The notes beneath the pieces were generated by a model. That model did no database searches and was not told the origin of the DNA. It saw only the letters and a list, made by a program, of their open reading frames with translations. This document shows, piece by piece, positions 1 to 8,010 of a stretch of DNA of 34,027 nt; position 1 is the first letter of the stretch, and every line of letters starts with the position of its first letter. This DNA is from an uncultured beta proteobacterium (lineage in GTDB: Bacteria > Pseudomonadota > Gammaproteobacteria > Burkholderiales > SG8-41): positions 1-34,027 of the forward strand of contig CAIZLW010000055.1 of assembly GCA_903933915.1 (NCBI GenBank), read 5' to 3'. The position numbers were made by a program, and so were the translations under genes.

Positions 1-432
1 AGTCAGGCCTTCGATCCAGCCGTAGGCCACCAACAGTTTATGGTGGGGCAGATATTCAGTGAGGATGCCGTATTTTGCCGGTGAATAGGCGGCTGCGCCG
101 AGACCGACGACGGTGTAAGCGAGCAGGATGGGCAGGTAATCGGGTGCGCCGGGAATTTCCCACAGTTCGTGGAAGAACATCAGCAGGCAGCCGACCACCT
201 TGATGGTATTGGTGATGAACATCACCCGGCCCTTGGGCATCGAGTCGGCAAAGGCGCCGACAAAAGCGGCAAACACGACGTATGACACCGTGAAAAAGAA
301 TTTCAGCAACGGTGTCATCCACGCCGGTGATTCCATCTGCATCAGCAGGGCGATAGCGGCGACAAGCAGCGCGTTGTCGGCCAGCGACGAGAAGAACTGC
401 GCCGCCATGATGATGTAAAAACCTAGAGACAT
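1..432 (-). CDS. lplT: Lysophospholipid transporter LplT (N-terminal part, runs off the left edge)
   Basis: Only the first 144 codons are in the window; the frame is open to base 1. The ATG is at 430-432 on the minus strand. The translation begins MSLGFYIIMAAQFFSSLADN and continues with ALLVAAIALLMQ, matching the LplT branch of the major facilitator superfamily. In this family the protein flips lysophospholipids across the inner membrane for re-acylation. Roughly four hydrophobic membrane segments are visible, with the MFS-type loop GAFADSMPKGR between segments two and three (around residues 61-71). There is no clear Shine-Dalgarno before the ATG. It is divergent from the LysR gene. Many betaproteobacteria carry lplT close to alr and radA, as here, which supports the call. 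Confidence 0.85.
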   Translation of the reverse strand, partial: MSLGFYIIMAAQFFSSLADNALLVAAIALLMQMESPAWMTPLLKFFFTVSYVVFAAFVGAFADSMPKGRVMFITNTIKVVGCLLMFFHELWEIPGAPDYLPILLAYTVVGLGAAAYSPAKYGILTEYLPHHKLLVAYGWIEGLT

Positions 433-831
433 GAATCCGGGAGGCGGTGATCCGCGTGGGTCGAGTCGTGGGCTTGAACTGCGTGCAGCATTCAGTATCG
501 CTTTGTGTCGTTTGCCCGAACCGCTGTAACAGGCCAGTCAATTATGAGCAGCCCCGATACAGGGAACGCGGCTTTATACCATAGTTCGGCTGCGACTATT
601 ATGTCTGGAACCTGGTGATATTGCTTCGCTACACCGTCTGTTCATCAATGTGTCGGACGTGTTGCGGCGCAGCGATAGCCGTGCTGCCCGCAGGGGTCGA
701 TCAGGCGATGCCCGGTTCGCATTGCCGCTGTCCGGGTTGAGGGCGGTATGACGCGGCTTTTTCGGCGATGCCCTAACGGGGTAGTATCGACCTTTCAACC
801 TTTTTCGCACTGCAACCGCGCAACCCAGCTC
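433..831. other. Divergent intergenic region between lplT and the LysR gene
   Basis: About 400 bases without a convincing gene; frames open here are short and lack homology-like character. It must hold the promoters for lplT (leftward) and the LysR gene (rightward). A TATTAT at 597-602 on the plus strand and a TTGACT on the minus strand (537-542) resemble single promoter hexamers, but neither has a good partner at the right spacing. I therefore call no promoter. Confidence 0.5.
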
Positions 832-1740
832 ATGGCCGATCGTCGCCTGCAAGTTTTTCATGCCGTTGCCCGGCAATTATCGTTTACCAAGGCTGCCGAA
901 CAGTTGTTCATGACCCAGCCTGCGGTCACTTTCCAGATCAAGCAACTGGAAGAACATCTCAATGCGCGGCTGTTTGAACGCAATCACGGTCGTATTGCGC
1001 TGACCCCGGCGGGTGAACTGGTCTTTGGTTATGCTGAAAAGATCCTGACGCTGTCGGAGGAACTGGAAACCCGGGTCGGCGAGCTGACCGGCGCCATCAG
1101 CGGCCCCTTGCTGCTGGGGGCGAGCACCACTGTGGCCGAATTCTATCTGCCGCAGATTCTCGGCGAGTTCAAGGCGCTGCATCCCCACGTGCAGGCGCAT
1201 ATGACGGTCGCCAATTCGGAAATCATCGCCAATCGTGTGGCTGAACACGCGCTGGACCTGGGATTGATCGAATCGCCCGCGCAACTGCACGGTGTCCATA
1301 CCGAAGTGATCTGCGAGGATGTGCTGGTGCTGATTTGCAGCCCGAAGCACAAGCTGGCAAAGGCGCACAGCGTCTCCGCGGCGGAGGTGGCCGCCGAACC
1401 CATCGTCAGCCGCGAGTCGGGTTCCGGTACGCGCGAAGTTGCCGACCAGTATTTCCGCCAGAACAGGATCGCCCCTGAAGCGATCAACGTGGTGATGGAG
1501 CTCGGCAGTCCGGAGTCGATCAAGGGCGTGGTTGAAACGGGCCTCGGCGTGTCCATTCTGTCCCGCGCCACGGTATCGAAAGAACTGAAGCTGGGCGTGC
1601 TGGTGGCAGTGCCGCTGGACCCGCCGCTGATCCGCGGGCTGTCGGTGGTGACGCCCAACGCCAAATTCAGGTCGCTCCTGCTGACGACGTTTGTTGAATT
1701 CGCAACGGCGCGCATGAAAGAAATGGCGGCTGCGCGATGA
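832..1740 (+). CDS. LysR-family transcriptional regulator
   Basis: A 302-residue LysR-type regulator. The N-terminal winged helix-turn-helix covers residues 1-60 and contains the family hallmark FTKAAEQLFMTQPAVTFQIK. The rest is the periplasmic-binding-protein-like effector domain, including the ESGSGTREV segment that is common in the CysL/CbbR-like subgroup. The frame is open further upstream to 748, but the helix-turn-helix begins directly after the ATG at 832 (MADRRLQVF), so that start is chosen. It is divergent from lplT and 32 bases ahead of a small unknown gene. LysR proteins usually regulate a divergent or adjacent gene and themselves; the effector is unknown. Confidence 0.9.
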   Translation: MADRRLQVFHAVARQLSFTKAAEQLFMTQPAVTFQIKQLEEHLNARLFERNHGRIALTPAGELVFGYAEKILTLSEELETRVGELTGAISGPLLLGASTTVAEFYLPQILGEFKALHPHVQAHMTVANSEIIANRVAEHALDLGLIESPAQLHGVHTEVICEDVLVLICSPKHKLAKAHSVSAAEVAAEPIVSRESGSGTREVADQYFRQNRIAPEAINVVMELGSPESIKGVVETGLGVSILSRATVSKELKLGVLVAVPLDPPLIRGLSVVTPNAKFRSLLLTTFVEFATARMKEMAAAR

Positions 1741-1772
1741 AGCGGATTGCTGCAGCATGTTGAGATTCCGGC

Positions 1773-2126
1773 ATGGCGGATGAAGCCGAGGCCCGCGTGC
1801 TCGCCATTTTTCGCACGCTTGCCGAATCCGATCGTCATGCGTTGCAGGCCTATGCCGAATTTCTCGCGGTGCGCGGCGGCATGCGGTCGACTGAAGCCGG
1901 CGGCGGCGTCACTGCGGAGTCGGGGGGCGCAGGCGAAACGGTAGTGATGGCGATCAAACGGCTGACGCGTACTTATCCGATGCTCGACCGGCGCAAGCTG
2001 ATCGGACGCACCTCGCAACTGATGGCCGAACACGCATTGCAGGGGCGTGCTGCAGTTGAGGTCATTGATGAACTTGAAATGGTGTTTGAGCGTTATTACC
2101 GGGATACCATCAAACCCGAGTCATGA
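1773..2126 (+). CDS. Small conserved-looking protein of unknown function
   Basis: A 117-residue soluble protein with no signal peptide or membrane segment. It is mostly helical in appearance, with charged N- and C-terminal parts (MADEAEARVLAIFRTL and ELEMVFERYYRDTIKPES). A Gly/Ala-rich linker around residues 40-52 separates two helical halves. I recognise no domain. It sits between the LysR gene and alr, in the same direction and with short gaps, so it is probably co-transcribed with alr. The ATG at 1773 was chosen over other in-frame options because the protein-like composition begins there. It is likely a real gene, but its function cannot be read from the sequence. Confidence 0.7.
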   Translation: MADEAEARVLAIFRTLAESDRHALQAYAEFLAVRGGMRSTEAGGGVTAESGGAGETVVMAIKRLTRTYPMLDRRKLIGRTSQLMAEHALQGRAAVEVIDELEMVFERYYRDTIKPES

Positions 2127-2183
2127 TTTCGGTTCATTCTCTGGAATGATCCAACTTCCAAATCCTCCGTACCCATTACAGGC

Positions 2184-3257
2184 ATGCCAAGACCCATAAC
2201 CGCAACCATCAACCTCGCAGCGCTGGCACATAACCTCGGTGTCGCGCGGACCCATGCGCCGCACGCCAAGGTGCTCGCGGTAATCAAGGCTAATGCTTAT
2301 GGTCATGGTTTGCTGCGTGCGGCCGGTGCGTTGCGGGCGGCGGACGGGTTTGCCGTGCTGGAATTTGACGCGGCGCTGCAGTTGCGTGCCGCAGGTTACG
2401 CGCAACGTATTGTTTTATTGGAAGGTTTTTTTGATCGCCGCGAGGCGGTCGAAGGCGCGGCACGGCGTTTGGCCACGGTTGTGCACTGTGAAGAACAACT
2501 GCGCCTGCTCGAGGGCCTGCAGGCAGGCTCACGGCTGGATGTGCTGCTGAAGATCAACAGCGGCATGAACAGGCTTGGTTTCCCGCCTGACGCCGTTGCC
2601 GCCGCCCATGCCCGGCTGCAGGATCATCCGGGTGTCGGCAAGGTGACGCTGATGACCCATTTTTCGGACGCGGACGGCGTTCGCGGCGTGGATTGGCAAC
2701 TGGCGACTTTCGAACGTGCGGCGGCGGGTATCGCCGCGCCGCGCAGTCTCGCCAATTCAGCCGCGACACTGCGTTATCCGGAGACGCATTTCGACTGGGT
2801 GCGCCCGGGCATCATGTTGTACGGTTCGTCTCCGTTTGCCGAGCAGAGTGCAGCGGTGCTGGGGCTGCAGCCGGTGATGACGCTGGCCTCCGAAATCATC
2901 AGTGTGTGCCGGCTGCAACCCGGCGACACCGTGGGTTATGGCGGAATGTTTCGCGCCGACAAACCGATGCGCATCGGCATCGTGGCCTGTGGTTACGCCG
3001 ACGGTTATCCGCGTCACGCGCCCAACGCTACTCCGGTGAGAGTGGGTGATAGACTCACCGGCACTGTGGGCCGGGTGTCGATGGACATGTTATGCGTGGA
3101 CATTACGGACTTGCCGGAAGCGGATGTCGGTACGCGTGCTGTGCTGTGGGGCGACGGTAATCCGGTCGATTATGTGGCAACGGCCGCTGGCACGGTCAGT
3201 TACGAGTTGATGTGCGCGCTGACCGCGCGGGTGCCGGTGATCGAACAAGATAAATAG
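2184..3257 (+). CDS. alr: Alanine racemase
   Basis: A 357-residue PLP-dependent enzyme that interconverts L- and D-alanine for peptidoglycan. The PLP-binding lysine lies in AVIKANAYGHG (K35), in the N-terminal TIM barrel. The second catalytic residue, a tyrosine, is in DTVGYGGMFR (Y252), at the start of the C-terminal beta domain. The KINSGMNRLGF stretch (residues 123-133) and RPGIMLYG (207-214) are family signatures. Length is normal. It is followed after 28 bases by an alpha/beta hydrolase and then radA. All key residues are present, so it should be active. Confidence 0.97.
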   Translation: MPRPITATINLAALAHNLGVARTHAPHAKVLAVIKANAYGHGLLRAAGALRAADGFAVLEFDAALQLRAAGYAQRIVLLEGFFDRREAVEGAARRLATVVHCEEQLRLLEGLQAGSRLDVLLKINSGMNRLGFPPDAVAAAHARLQDHPGVGKVTLMTHFSDADGVRGVDWQLATFERAAAGIAAPRSLANSAATLRYPETHFDWVRPGIMLYGSSPFAEQSAAVLGLQPVMTLASEIISVCRLQPGDTVGYGGMFRADKPMRIGIVACGYADGYPRHAPNATPVRVGDRLTGTVGRVSMDMLCVDITDLPEADVGTRAVLWGDGNPVDYVATAAGTVSYELMCALTARVPVIEQDK

Positions 3258-3285
3258 CTTAAACAATATCAAGGGGAGGGCAGAC

Positions 3286-4152
3286 ATGCCGTGGCGTGAC
3301 TGGCAGAGCGATATCGAAAGACAATTCAATCCGCGGGCCTGGGCGACCGACGTCGAAGCCCAGCATGCGCTGCGCGGCAAGCTGTCGAAGGAAGCGCGCG
3401 AGCGTCTCAAGGGCGAATTCAATATCCCGTACGGCGACACGCCGCGGCAGGCGCTGGACATTTACCACGCCGACAATTCCGCAAATAAGGGCAATGTGCC
3501 CATAGTGGTGTATCTGCACGGCGGCTACTGGCGTGTCGGTGAAAAGGAAAAGCAGGCCATCCTCGCCGAACCGCTGGTGCAGGCCGGTTTCCCGGTGGTG
3601 ATGCTGGGCACCGATCTGTGCCCGGCAGTGACGCTGGACACCATCGTCGAGCAGGTGATCCGCGGCATCGTCTGGACCGCAAAAAACGCGAAACGTATCG
3701 GTGGCGATGGACAACGCATTTATCTGTATGGTCACTCCGCCGGCGCGCATCTCGCGGCAATGGCGCTGGCCGAAGACTGGACGCGTCATGGATTACCTGT
3801 CGGTCTGATCTGCGGTGCGACGATGGTTTCCGGTATTTATGACGTCGAACCGGTGCTGCACATCAGCGTCAATGATCTGATCAAGCTGACACCGGATCGA
3901 GTCAACGCGCTGAGCCCGCAGTTCCATCCGCCGCGCAAGCCGGTGCCGCTGGTGCTCGCGGCTGGCGGCGAAGAGGCACCGGGCTGGATCGCGCAGACCG
4001 AGGAATACGGCGAAGTCTGTAAAAAGGCGGGTTGTGCGATTGAGTTCATCGTCGTGCCGCACGAAGGGCACTTCAGCACCATTCCGATGCAGGCCGACCC
4101 CGCGCACCCGATCAACGTCGCCATGCTGCGGCAGTTGCGCAGGCTGGGATAA
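3286..4152 (+). CDS. Alpha/beta hydrolase, kynurenine formamidase-like
   Basis: A 288-residue cytoplasmic alpha/beta-hydrolase. The oxyanion-hole motif HGGYW is at residues 78-82, the nucleophile elbow GHSAGAH at 149-155 (S151), a candidate acid at E229/E230 in AAGGEE, and the likely catalytic histidine in HEGHFS (H262). HGGxW with GHSAGAH is typical of the arylformamidase/KynB-like branch, which hydrolyses N-formylkynurenine or related amides and esters. No other kynurenine-pathway gene is nearby, so the substrate is open. A strong Shine-Dalgarno (ggggagg) precedes the ATG. It lies between alr and radA, 17 bases ahead of radA, so co-transcription is likely. Confidence 0.85.
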   Translation: MPWRDWQSDIERQFNPRAWATDVEAQHALRGKLSKEARERLKGEFNIPYGDTPRQALDIYHADNSANKGNVPIVVYLHGGYWRVGEKEKQAILAEPLVQAGFPVVMLGTDLCPAVTLDTIVEQVIRGIVWTAKNAKRIGGDGQRIYLYGHSAGAHLAAMALAEDWTRHGLPVGLICGATMVSGIYDVEPVLHISVNDLIKLTPDRVNALSPQFHPPRKPVPLVLAAGGEEAPGWIAQTEEYGEVCKKAGCAIEFIVVPHEGHFSTIPMQADPAHPINVAMLRQLRRLG

Positions 4153-4169
4153 GGGCGGGATTCAACGCA

Positions 4170-5537
4170 ATGGCGAAGGCACGGACCGTTTATTCCTGCA
4201 CCGAATGCGGCGGCCAGTCGATGAAATGGCAGGGCCAGTGCCCGCATTGCCAGGGCTGGAACACGCTGGTGGAGTCGGTCGCTGAAACCGCGCCGCAATC
4301 CGCCAACCGCTTTTCACTGATCGCCGAAACCGGCAAGCTGCAGCGGTTGTCGGAGGTCGAGGCGCGGGAAGAGTCACGCATTCCCAGTGGCGTCGATGAA
4401 TTCGACCGCGTGCTCGGCGGCGGGCTGGTGCGCGGTGCCGTGGTGCTGATCGGCGGTGATCCCGGCATCGGCAAATCGACTTTGCTGCTGCAGTCGTTGG
4501 CGACGATCGGCGCGACGCGCAAGGTGGTCTATGTGTCGGGCGAGGAATCACCACAGCAGATTGCCTTACGCGCGAAACGGCTGAATGTCGACGGGCACCA
4601 TGTACAGGTATTGCCCGAAACAAGCCTCGGCAAAATCCAGGCGGTGATCCAGGACGAAAAACCGGAAATCGCCGTCATTGATTCGATTCAGACGCTGTAT
4701 TCGGACGCACTGACTTCGGCGCCGGGTTCGGTGGCGCAGGTGCGCGAATGCGCGGCGCAGTTGACACGGCTGGCCAAGGCCAGCGGCACCACCATCATTT
4801 TTGTCGGCCATGTCACCAAGGAAGGCACGCTGGCCGGGCCGCGCGTGCTGGAGCACATGGTTGATACCGTGCTTTATTTCGAAGGCGACACCCACTCGAG
4901 CTTCCGCCTGATCCGCGCCTTCAAGAACCGTTACGGTGCGGTGAATGAACTCGGCGTGTTTGCCATGACCGACAAGGGCCTGAAAGGGGTGGCCAATCCG
5001 TCGGCGCTGTTCCTGTCGCAGCACGACACCGAAGTCGCCGGTTCCTGCGTGCTGGTGACGCAGGAGGGCACGCGGCCGCTGCTGGTGGAAGTGCAGGCGC
5101 TGGTCGATGAGGCGCATGCGCCGAACCCGCGGCGGCTGAGCGTGGGCCTCGAGCAGAACCGCCTCGCGTTGTTGCTGGCGGTGCTGCATCGTCATTCCGG
5201 CATCGCCTGTTTTGATCAGGATGTGTTCGTCAACGCCGTTGGCGGTGTGCGCATCACCGAACCCGCGGCCGATCTGGCGGTGCTGATGGCGGTGGTGAGT
5301 TCACTGAAAAACAAACCCTTGCCGAAAAAGCTGGTGGTGTTCGGCGAAGTCGGGCTCGCCGGCGAAGTGCGTCCGGTGCAGCGTGGTCAGGAGCGTTTGA
5401 AGGAAGCCGCCAAGCTCGGCTTTACCCATGCACTGATTCCGCATGCCAACCAGCCGCGGCAGCCGGTGTCGGGCATCAAGGTCATTGCGGTGCGGCGGAT
5501 TGAGGATGCGGTGCTGCGGTTTCGCGACGGATTCTGA
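4170..5537 (+). CDS. radA: DNA repair protein RadA
   Basis: A 455-residue RecA-like branch-migration ATPase. It has a C4 zinc finger (CTECGG and CPHC, residues 10-28), Walker A GGDPGIGKST (95-104), the RadA-specific KNRYG motif (252-256), and a C-terminal Lon-protease-like domain with the ending typical of the family (VFGEVGLAGEVR). Length matches known RadA proteins. It acts in recombination intermediate processing and is normally not essential. It is the last gene of the alr-side run and is followed by a hairpin. Confidence 0.97.
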   Translation: MAKARTVYSCTECGGQSMKWQGQCPHCQGWNTLVESVAETAPQSANRFSLIAETGKLQRLSEVEAREESRIPSGVDEFDRVLGGGLVRGAVVLIGGDPGIGKSTLLLQSLATIGATRKVVYVSGEESPQQIALRAKRLNVDGHHVQVLPETSLGKIQAVIQDEKPEIAVIDSIQTLYSDALTSAPGSVAQVRECAAQLTRLAKASGTTIIFVGHVTKEGTLAGPRVLEHMVDTVLYFEGDTHSSFRLIRAFKNRYGAVNELGVFAMTDKGLKGVANPSALFLSQHDTEVAGSCVLVTQEGTRPLLVEVQALVDEAHAPNPRRLSVGLEQNRLALLLAVLHRHSGIACFDQDVFVNAVGGVRITEPAADLAVLMAVVSSLKNKPLPKKLVVFGEVGLAGEVRPVQRGQERLKEAAKLGFTHALIPHANQPRQPVSGIKVIAVRRIEDAVLRFRDGF

Positions 5538-5563
5538 ATCTGCTGAAGTCTTCAGATCATGGA

Positions 5564-5586
5564 CCCTTTGTTGACACTGCAAAGGG
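5564..5586 (+). terminator. Hairpin downstream of radA, possible weak terminator
   Basis: An inverted repeat with arms CCCTTTG (5564-5570) and CAAAGGG (5580-5586) around a 9-base loop lies 27 bases after radA. It is preceded by a short perfect palindrome, CTGAAGTCTTCAG. No U-tract follows, so it is not a classical intrinsic terminator. Its loop also contains a TTGACA hexamer (see the candidate promoter here). Confidence 0.3.
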
Positions 5587-5599
5587 CTTAACCTAAGTT
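5571..5599 (+). promoter_or_regulatory. Candidate sigma-70 promoter upstream of the acyl-CoA dehydrogenase
   Basis: A perfect -35 hexamer TTGACA (5571-5576) is followed after 17 bases by TAAGTT (5594-5599), a poor -10 match. It would give a leader of about 155 bases before the acyl-CoA dehydrogenase start at 5763. It overlaps the hairpin after radA, so only one of the two may matter. Confidence 0.3.
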
Positions 5600-5762
5600 C
5601 AACCGTGCGGACCCTTGAGTATCCCGCTGACCCATCATCGGTCGCGCTGACTCGATTCCATCCGGTCACGGCGGCATTCCCGACAGCTCAATAACAGGAA
5701 ATGCATTCATTGCCGTAAGCGGGTGGGCCGGGATTGGCCGACTCACTATTTCGGAGACTTGA

Positions 5763-6920
5763 ATGGATTTCAACTGGTCGGAACAGCAGACGCTGTTTCG
5801 CGATTCTGTGACAGCGTTCGCGCGTCGCGAACTGGCTGATGGAGCGCTGGAGCGCGCACATTCGGCGCAGTTTCCCCATGATGTGGCGAAAAAAATGGCA
5901 GACGCTGGTCTGCTGGGTATCACCATTCCCGAGGCCGATGGCGGCGGTGGCGGCACGCTGATGGACGCGGTGATCGCGATTGAAACCATTGCCACGGTCT
6001 GCCCGCGCAGCGCCGACGTGATCCAGGAAGGCAATTTCGGCGCGATCCGCGTGCTCGCGCATTTTGCCAGCGCGGATCAGAAAAAACGCTATCTGACGCC
6101 ACTGCTGAAAGGCGAGGAAGTCATTGCCGTGGCGATGACCGAGCCGGATGCCGGTTCGGCAACGACCGACCTGGTGACGACTGCAACGCCGGACGGTGCT
6201 GGTTATCGCATTAACGGCCGCAAGGTGTTCCCGAATCCGCATGCCGACCAGTACCTGGTCTATGTGCGTTACGGTCCGGGCGTCGGCGGTATCGGCTCCG
6301 TGATGCTGCGCCGTACTGCGGAAGGCTTCAGTACCGGCAAGCCGGCGAAATTCATGTCGGGCAATGACTGGGCGACGCTGTATTTCGACAATGTCTATGT
6401 GCCGCCCGAGGACGTGCTGCTCGGACCGGGCGGATTCAAGAAACAGATCGCCGGCTTTAATGCCGAGCGCATCGGTAATGCCGCGCGTTCGCTGGCCTAT
6501 GGCCGCTACTGCTACACGCTGGCGCGCGAGTATGCAATGACCCGCAAGCAGTTCGGTCGCCCGTTGTGCGAATTCCAGGGCCTGCAGTGGAAGTTCGCCG
6601 ATATGAAAATGAAGCTCGATGCCGCGCAGTTGCTGCTGTATCGCGCGGCGGTTAATGCCGATCGCGGTTTCCCGGCAGCGGACGAAACCACGGTGGCCAA
6701 GCTGATGTGCAACCAGACTGGCTATGACGTCGCCAACGAATCCATGCAGGTGATGGGCGGTCTGGGTTACACGCAGGAGACGCTGGTGGAATACTGCTTG
6801 CGCCGTTCCCGCGGCTGGATGCTCGCCGGCGGTTCGATCGAGATGCTGAAAAACCGGCTGGCTGAAATCATTTTCGAGCGGCGGTTTTCACAGCGACCGC
6901 CCAAACCTGCGAGCGCTTGA
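5763..6920 (+). CDS. Acyl-CoA dehydrogenase family protein (non-canonical catalytic site)
   Basis: A 385-residue flavoprotein of the acyl-CoA dehydrogenase superfamily. It has the N-terminal helical domain, the beta domain with VAMTEPDAGSATTDL (around residues 122-136), and the C-terminal helical domain with MTRKQFGRPLCEFQGLQ. Near the C-terminus, the usual YEGTxxIQ catalytic loop is replaced by MLAGGSIEMLKN, so the canonical catalytic Glu is absent. Such AGGS/GGT-type members exist, and in some the base lies elsewhere in the fold. The substrate is therefore uncertain. The gene leads a same-strand cluster with Bug proteins and an acyl-CoA synthetase. A cggag Shine-Dalgarno precedes the ATG. 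Confidence 0.85.
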   Translation: MDFNWSEQQTLFRDSVTAFARRELADGALERAHSAQFPHDVAKKMADAGLLGITIPEADGGGGGTLMDAVIAIETIATVCPRSADVIQEGNFGAIRVLAHFASADQKKRYLTPLLKGEEVIAVAMTEPDAGSATTDLVTTATPDGAGYRINGRKVFPNPHADQYLVYVRYGPGVGGIGSVMLRRTAEGFSTGKPAKFMSGNDWATLYFDNVYVPPEDVLLGPGGFKKQIAGFNAERIGNAARSLAYGRYCYTLAREYAMTRKQFGRPLCEFQGLQWKFADMKMKLDAAQLLLYRAAVNADRGFPAADETTVAKLMCNQTGYDVANESMQVMGGLGYTQETLVEYCLRRSRGWMLAGGSIEMLKNRLAEIIFERRFSQRPPKPASA

Positions 6921-6972
6921 GTTTATTTTGGCCGGAGCCCCACATCCGGCCGTTTTTGTACGAAGGAGACTA

Positions 6973-7968
6973 ATGAACACCACAACAATCATGGCACGCG
7001 CGCTGTGCGCCGCTGCTTTGCTGGTCGCTGTCACACCTGCAGCCGCCCAGCAGTCGGGCGCCGCACCTGCTTATCCGACGCGCGCGCTGCGCATGGTGAT
7101 GCCGTTCCCGCCGGGCGGTCCGACCGATATTCTGGGCCGGCTGCTGGCCGCGCGGCTGACGGAATCGCTGGGTCAGAACGTGCTGGTCGACAATCGCCCG
7201 GGTGGCGGTGGTGCCATCGGCGGTCAGGTTGCGGCAAAGTCGCCGCCTGACGGTTACACGATGTTTCTCGGTGGCATTACCACGCTGGCCACCGGTCCCT
7301 TCATTCACAAGAACCTGCCGTTTGATCCGCTGAAGGATTTTCAGACGGTGACTCAGACGACGCTGCAACCACTGCTGCTGATGGTCCATCCGTCGCTGCC
7401 GGTGAAGACGGTCATGGAATACATCGCGCTGGCCAAAAAGAACAAAGGAAACATCAATTACGCAACCTCCGGCCCTGCGGGATCCGGACATCTCGGCGGT
7501 GAACTGTTCAACTACATCACCAAGGCTGGCGTTGTGCACATTCCCTACAAGGGTGCGCCGCCGGCGCTGCAGGATCTGGTTGCGGGTCAGGTGCAGTCGA
7601 TGTTCGGCACCATGCTGGCCGCGGTTCCCGTCGTGCGCAACGGCAAGATCCGCGCGGTCGCCATTACCGGACCCAAACGATCGGTTGCGTTGCCCGAGGT
7701 GATGACTTTTGCGGAATCGGGGCTGCCCCAGTATGACGCCAGTTCATGGAATGGCATCCTGGTGCCGGCCGGCACACCGCGGCCCATCGTCGACCGCTTG
7801 AACATGGAGCTGGTGAAGATATTGAAGGATCCGAAGATTCTGGAGCGCCTGGTCAACGACGGACCGATCGCGATCGGCAATACGCCCGAAGAATTCACCG
7901 CGTTCATCAAGAGCGAGCAGGCGAAGTGGAGTCAGGTGATCAAGGCCGCCGACATCAAGATCGAATAA
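6973..7968 (+). CDS. Bug-type tripartite tricarboxylate transporter substrate-binding protein
   Basis: A 331-residue exported solute receptor of the Bug/TctC family. The signal peptide covers about residues 1-25 (ending TPAAA before QQ), followed by the typical YPTRALRMVMPFPPGGPTDI start of the mature domain. Later come DNRPGGGGAIGG and AAKSPPDGYT, both family hallmarks. The frame extends upstream to 6928. The ATG at 6973 is chosen because an aaggag Shine-Dalgarno sits just before it and the signal peptide begins there. No TctA/TctB membrane genes are nearby, so it is an orphan receptor that either uses a distant transporter or acts as a sensor. Its ligand is probably a carboxylate, perhaps the substrate of the adjacent acyl-CoA synthetase. 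Confidence 0.92.
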   Translation: MNTTTIMARALCAAALLVAVTPAAAQQSGAAPAYPTRALRMVMPFPPGGPTDILGRLLAARLTESLGQNVLVDNRPGGGGAIGGQVAAKSPPDGYTMFLGGITTLATGPFIHKNLPFDPLKDFQTVTQTTLQPLLLMVHPSLPVKTVMEYIALAKKNKGNINYATSGPAGSGHLGGELFNYITKAGVVHIPYKGAPPALQDLVAGQVQSMFGTMLAAVPVVRNGKIRAVAITGPKRSVALPEVMTFAESGLPQYDASSWNGILVPAGTPRPIVDRLNMELVKILKDPKILERLVNDGPIAIGNTPEEFTAFIKSEQAKWSQVIKAADIKIE

Positions 7969-8010
7969 GCGTTTCGAACAAGCAATCGCTGAACAAGGAC
8001 TGAAAGAAAA

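Noticed and set aside
877..1758. Antisense frame of 293 codons opposite the first LysR gene
   Set aside because: No family features. The sense strand encodes a complete LysR protein with a standard helix-turn-helix.
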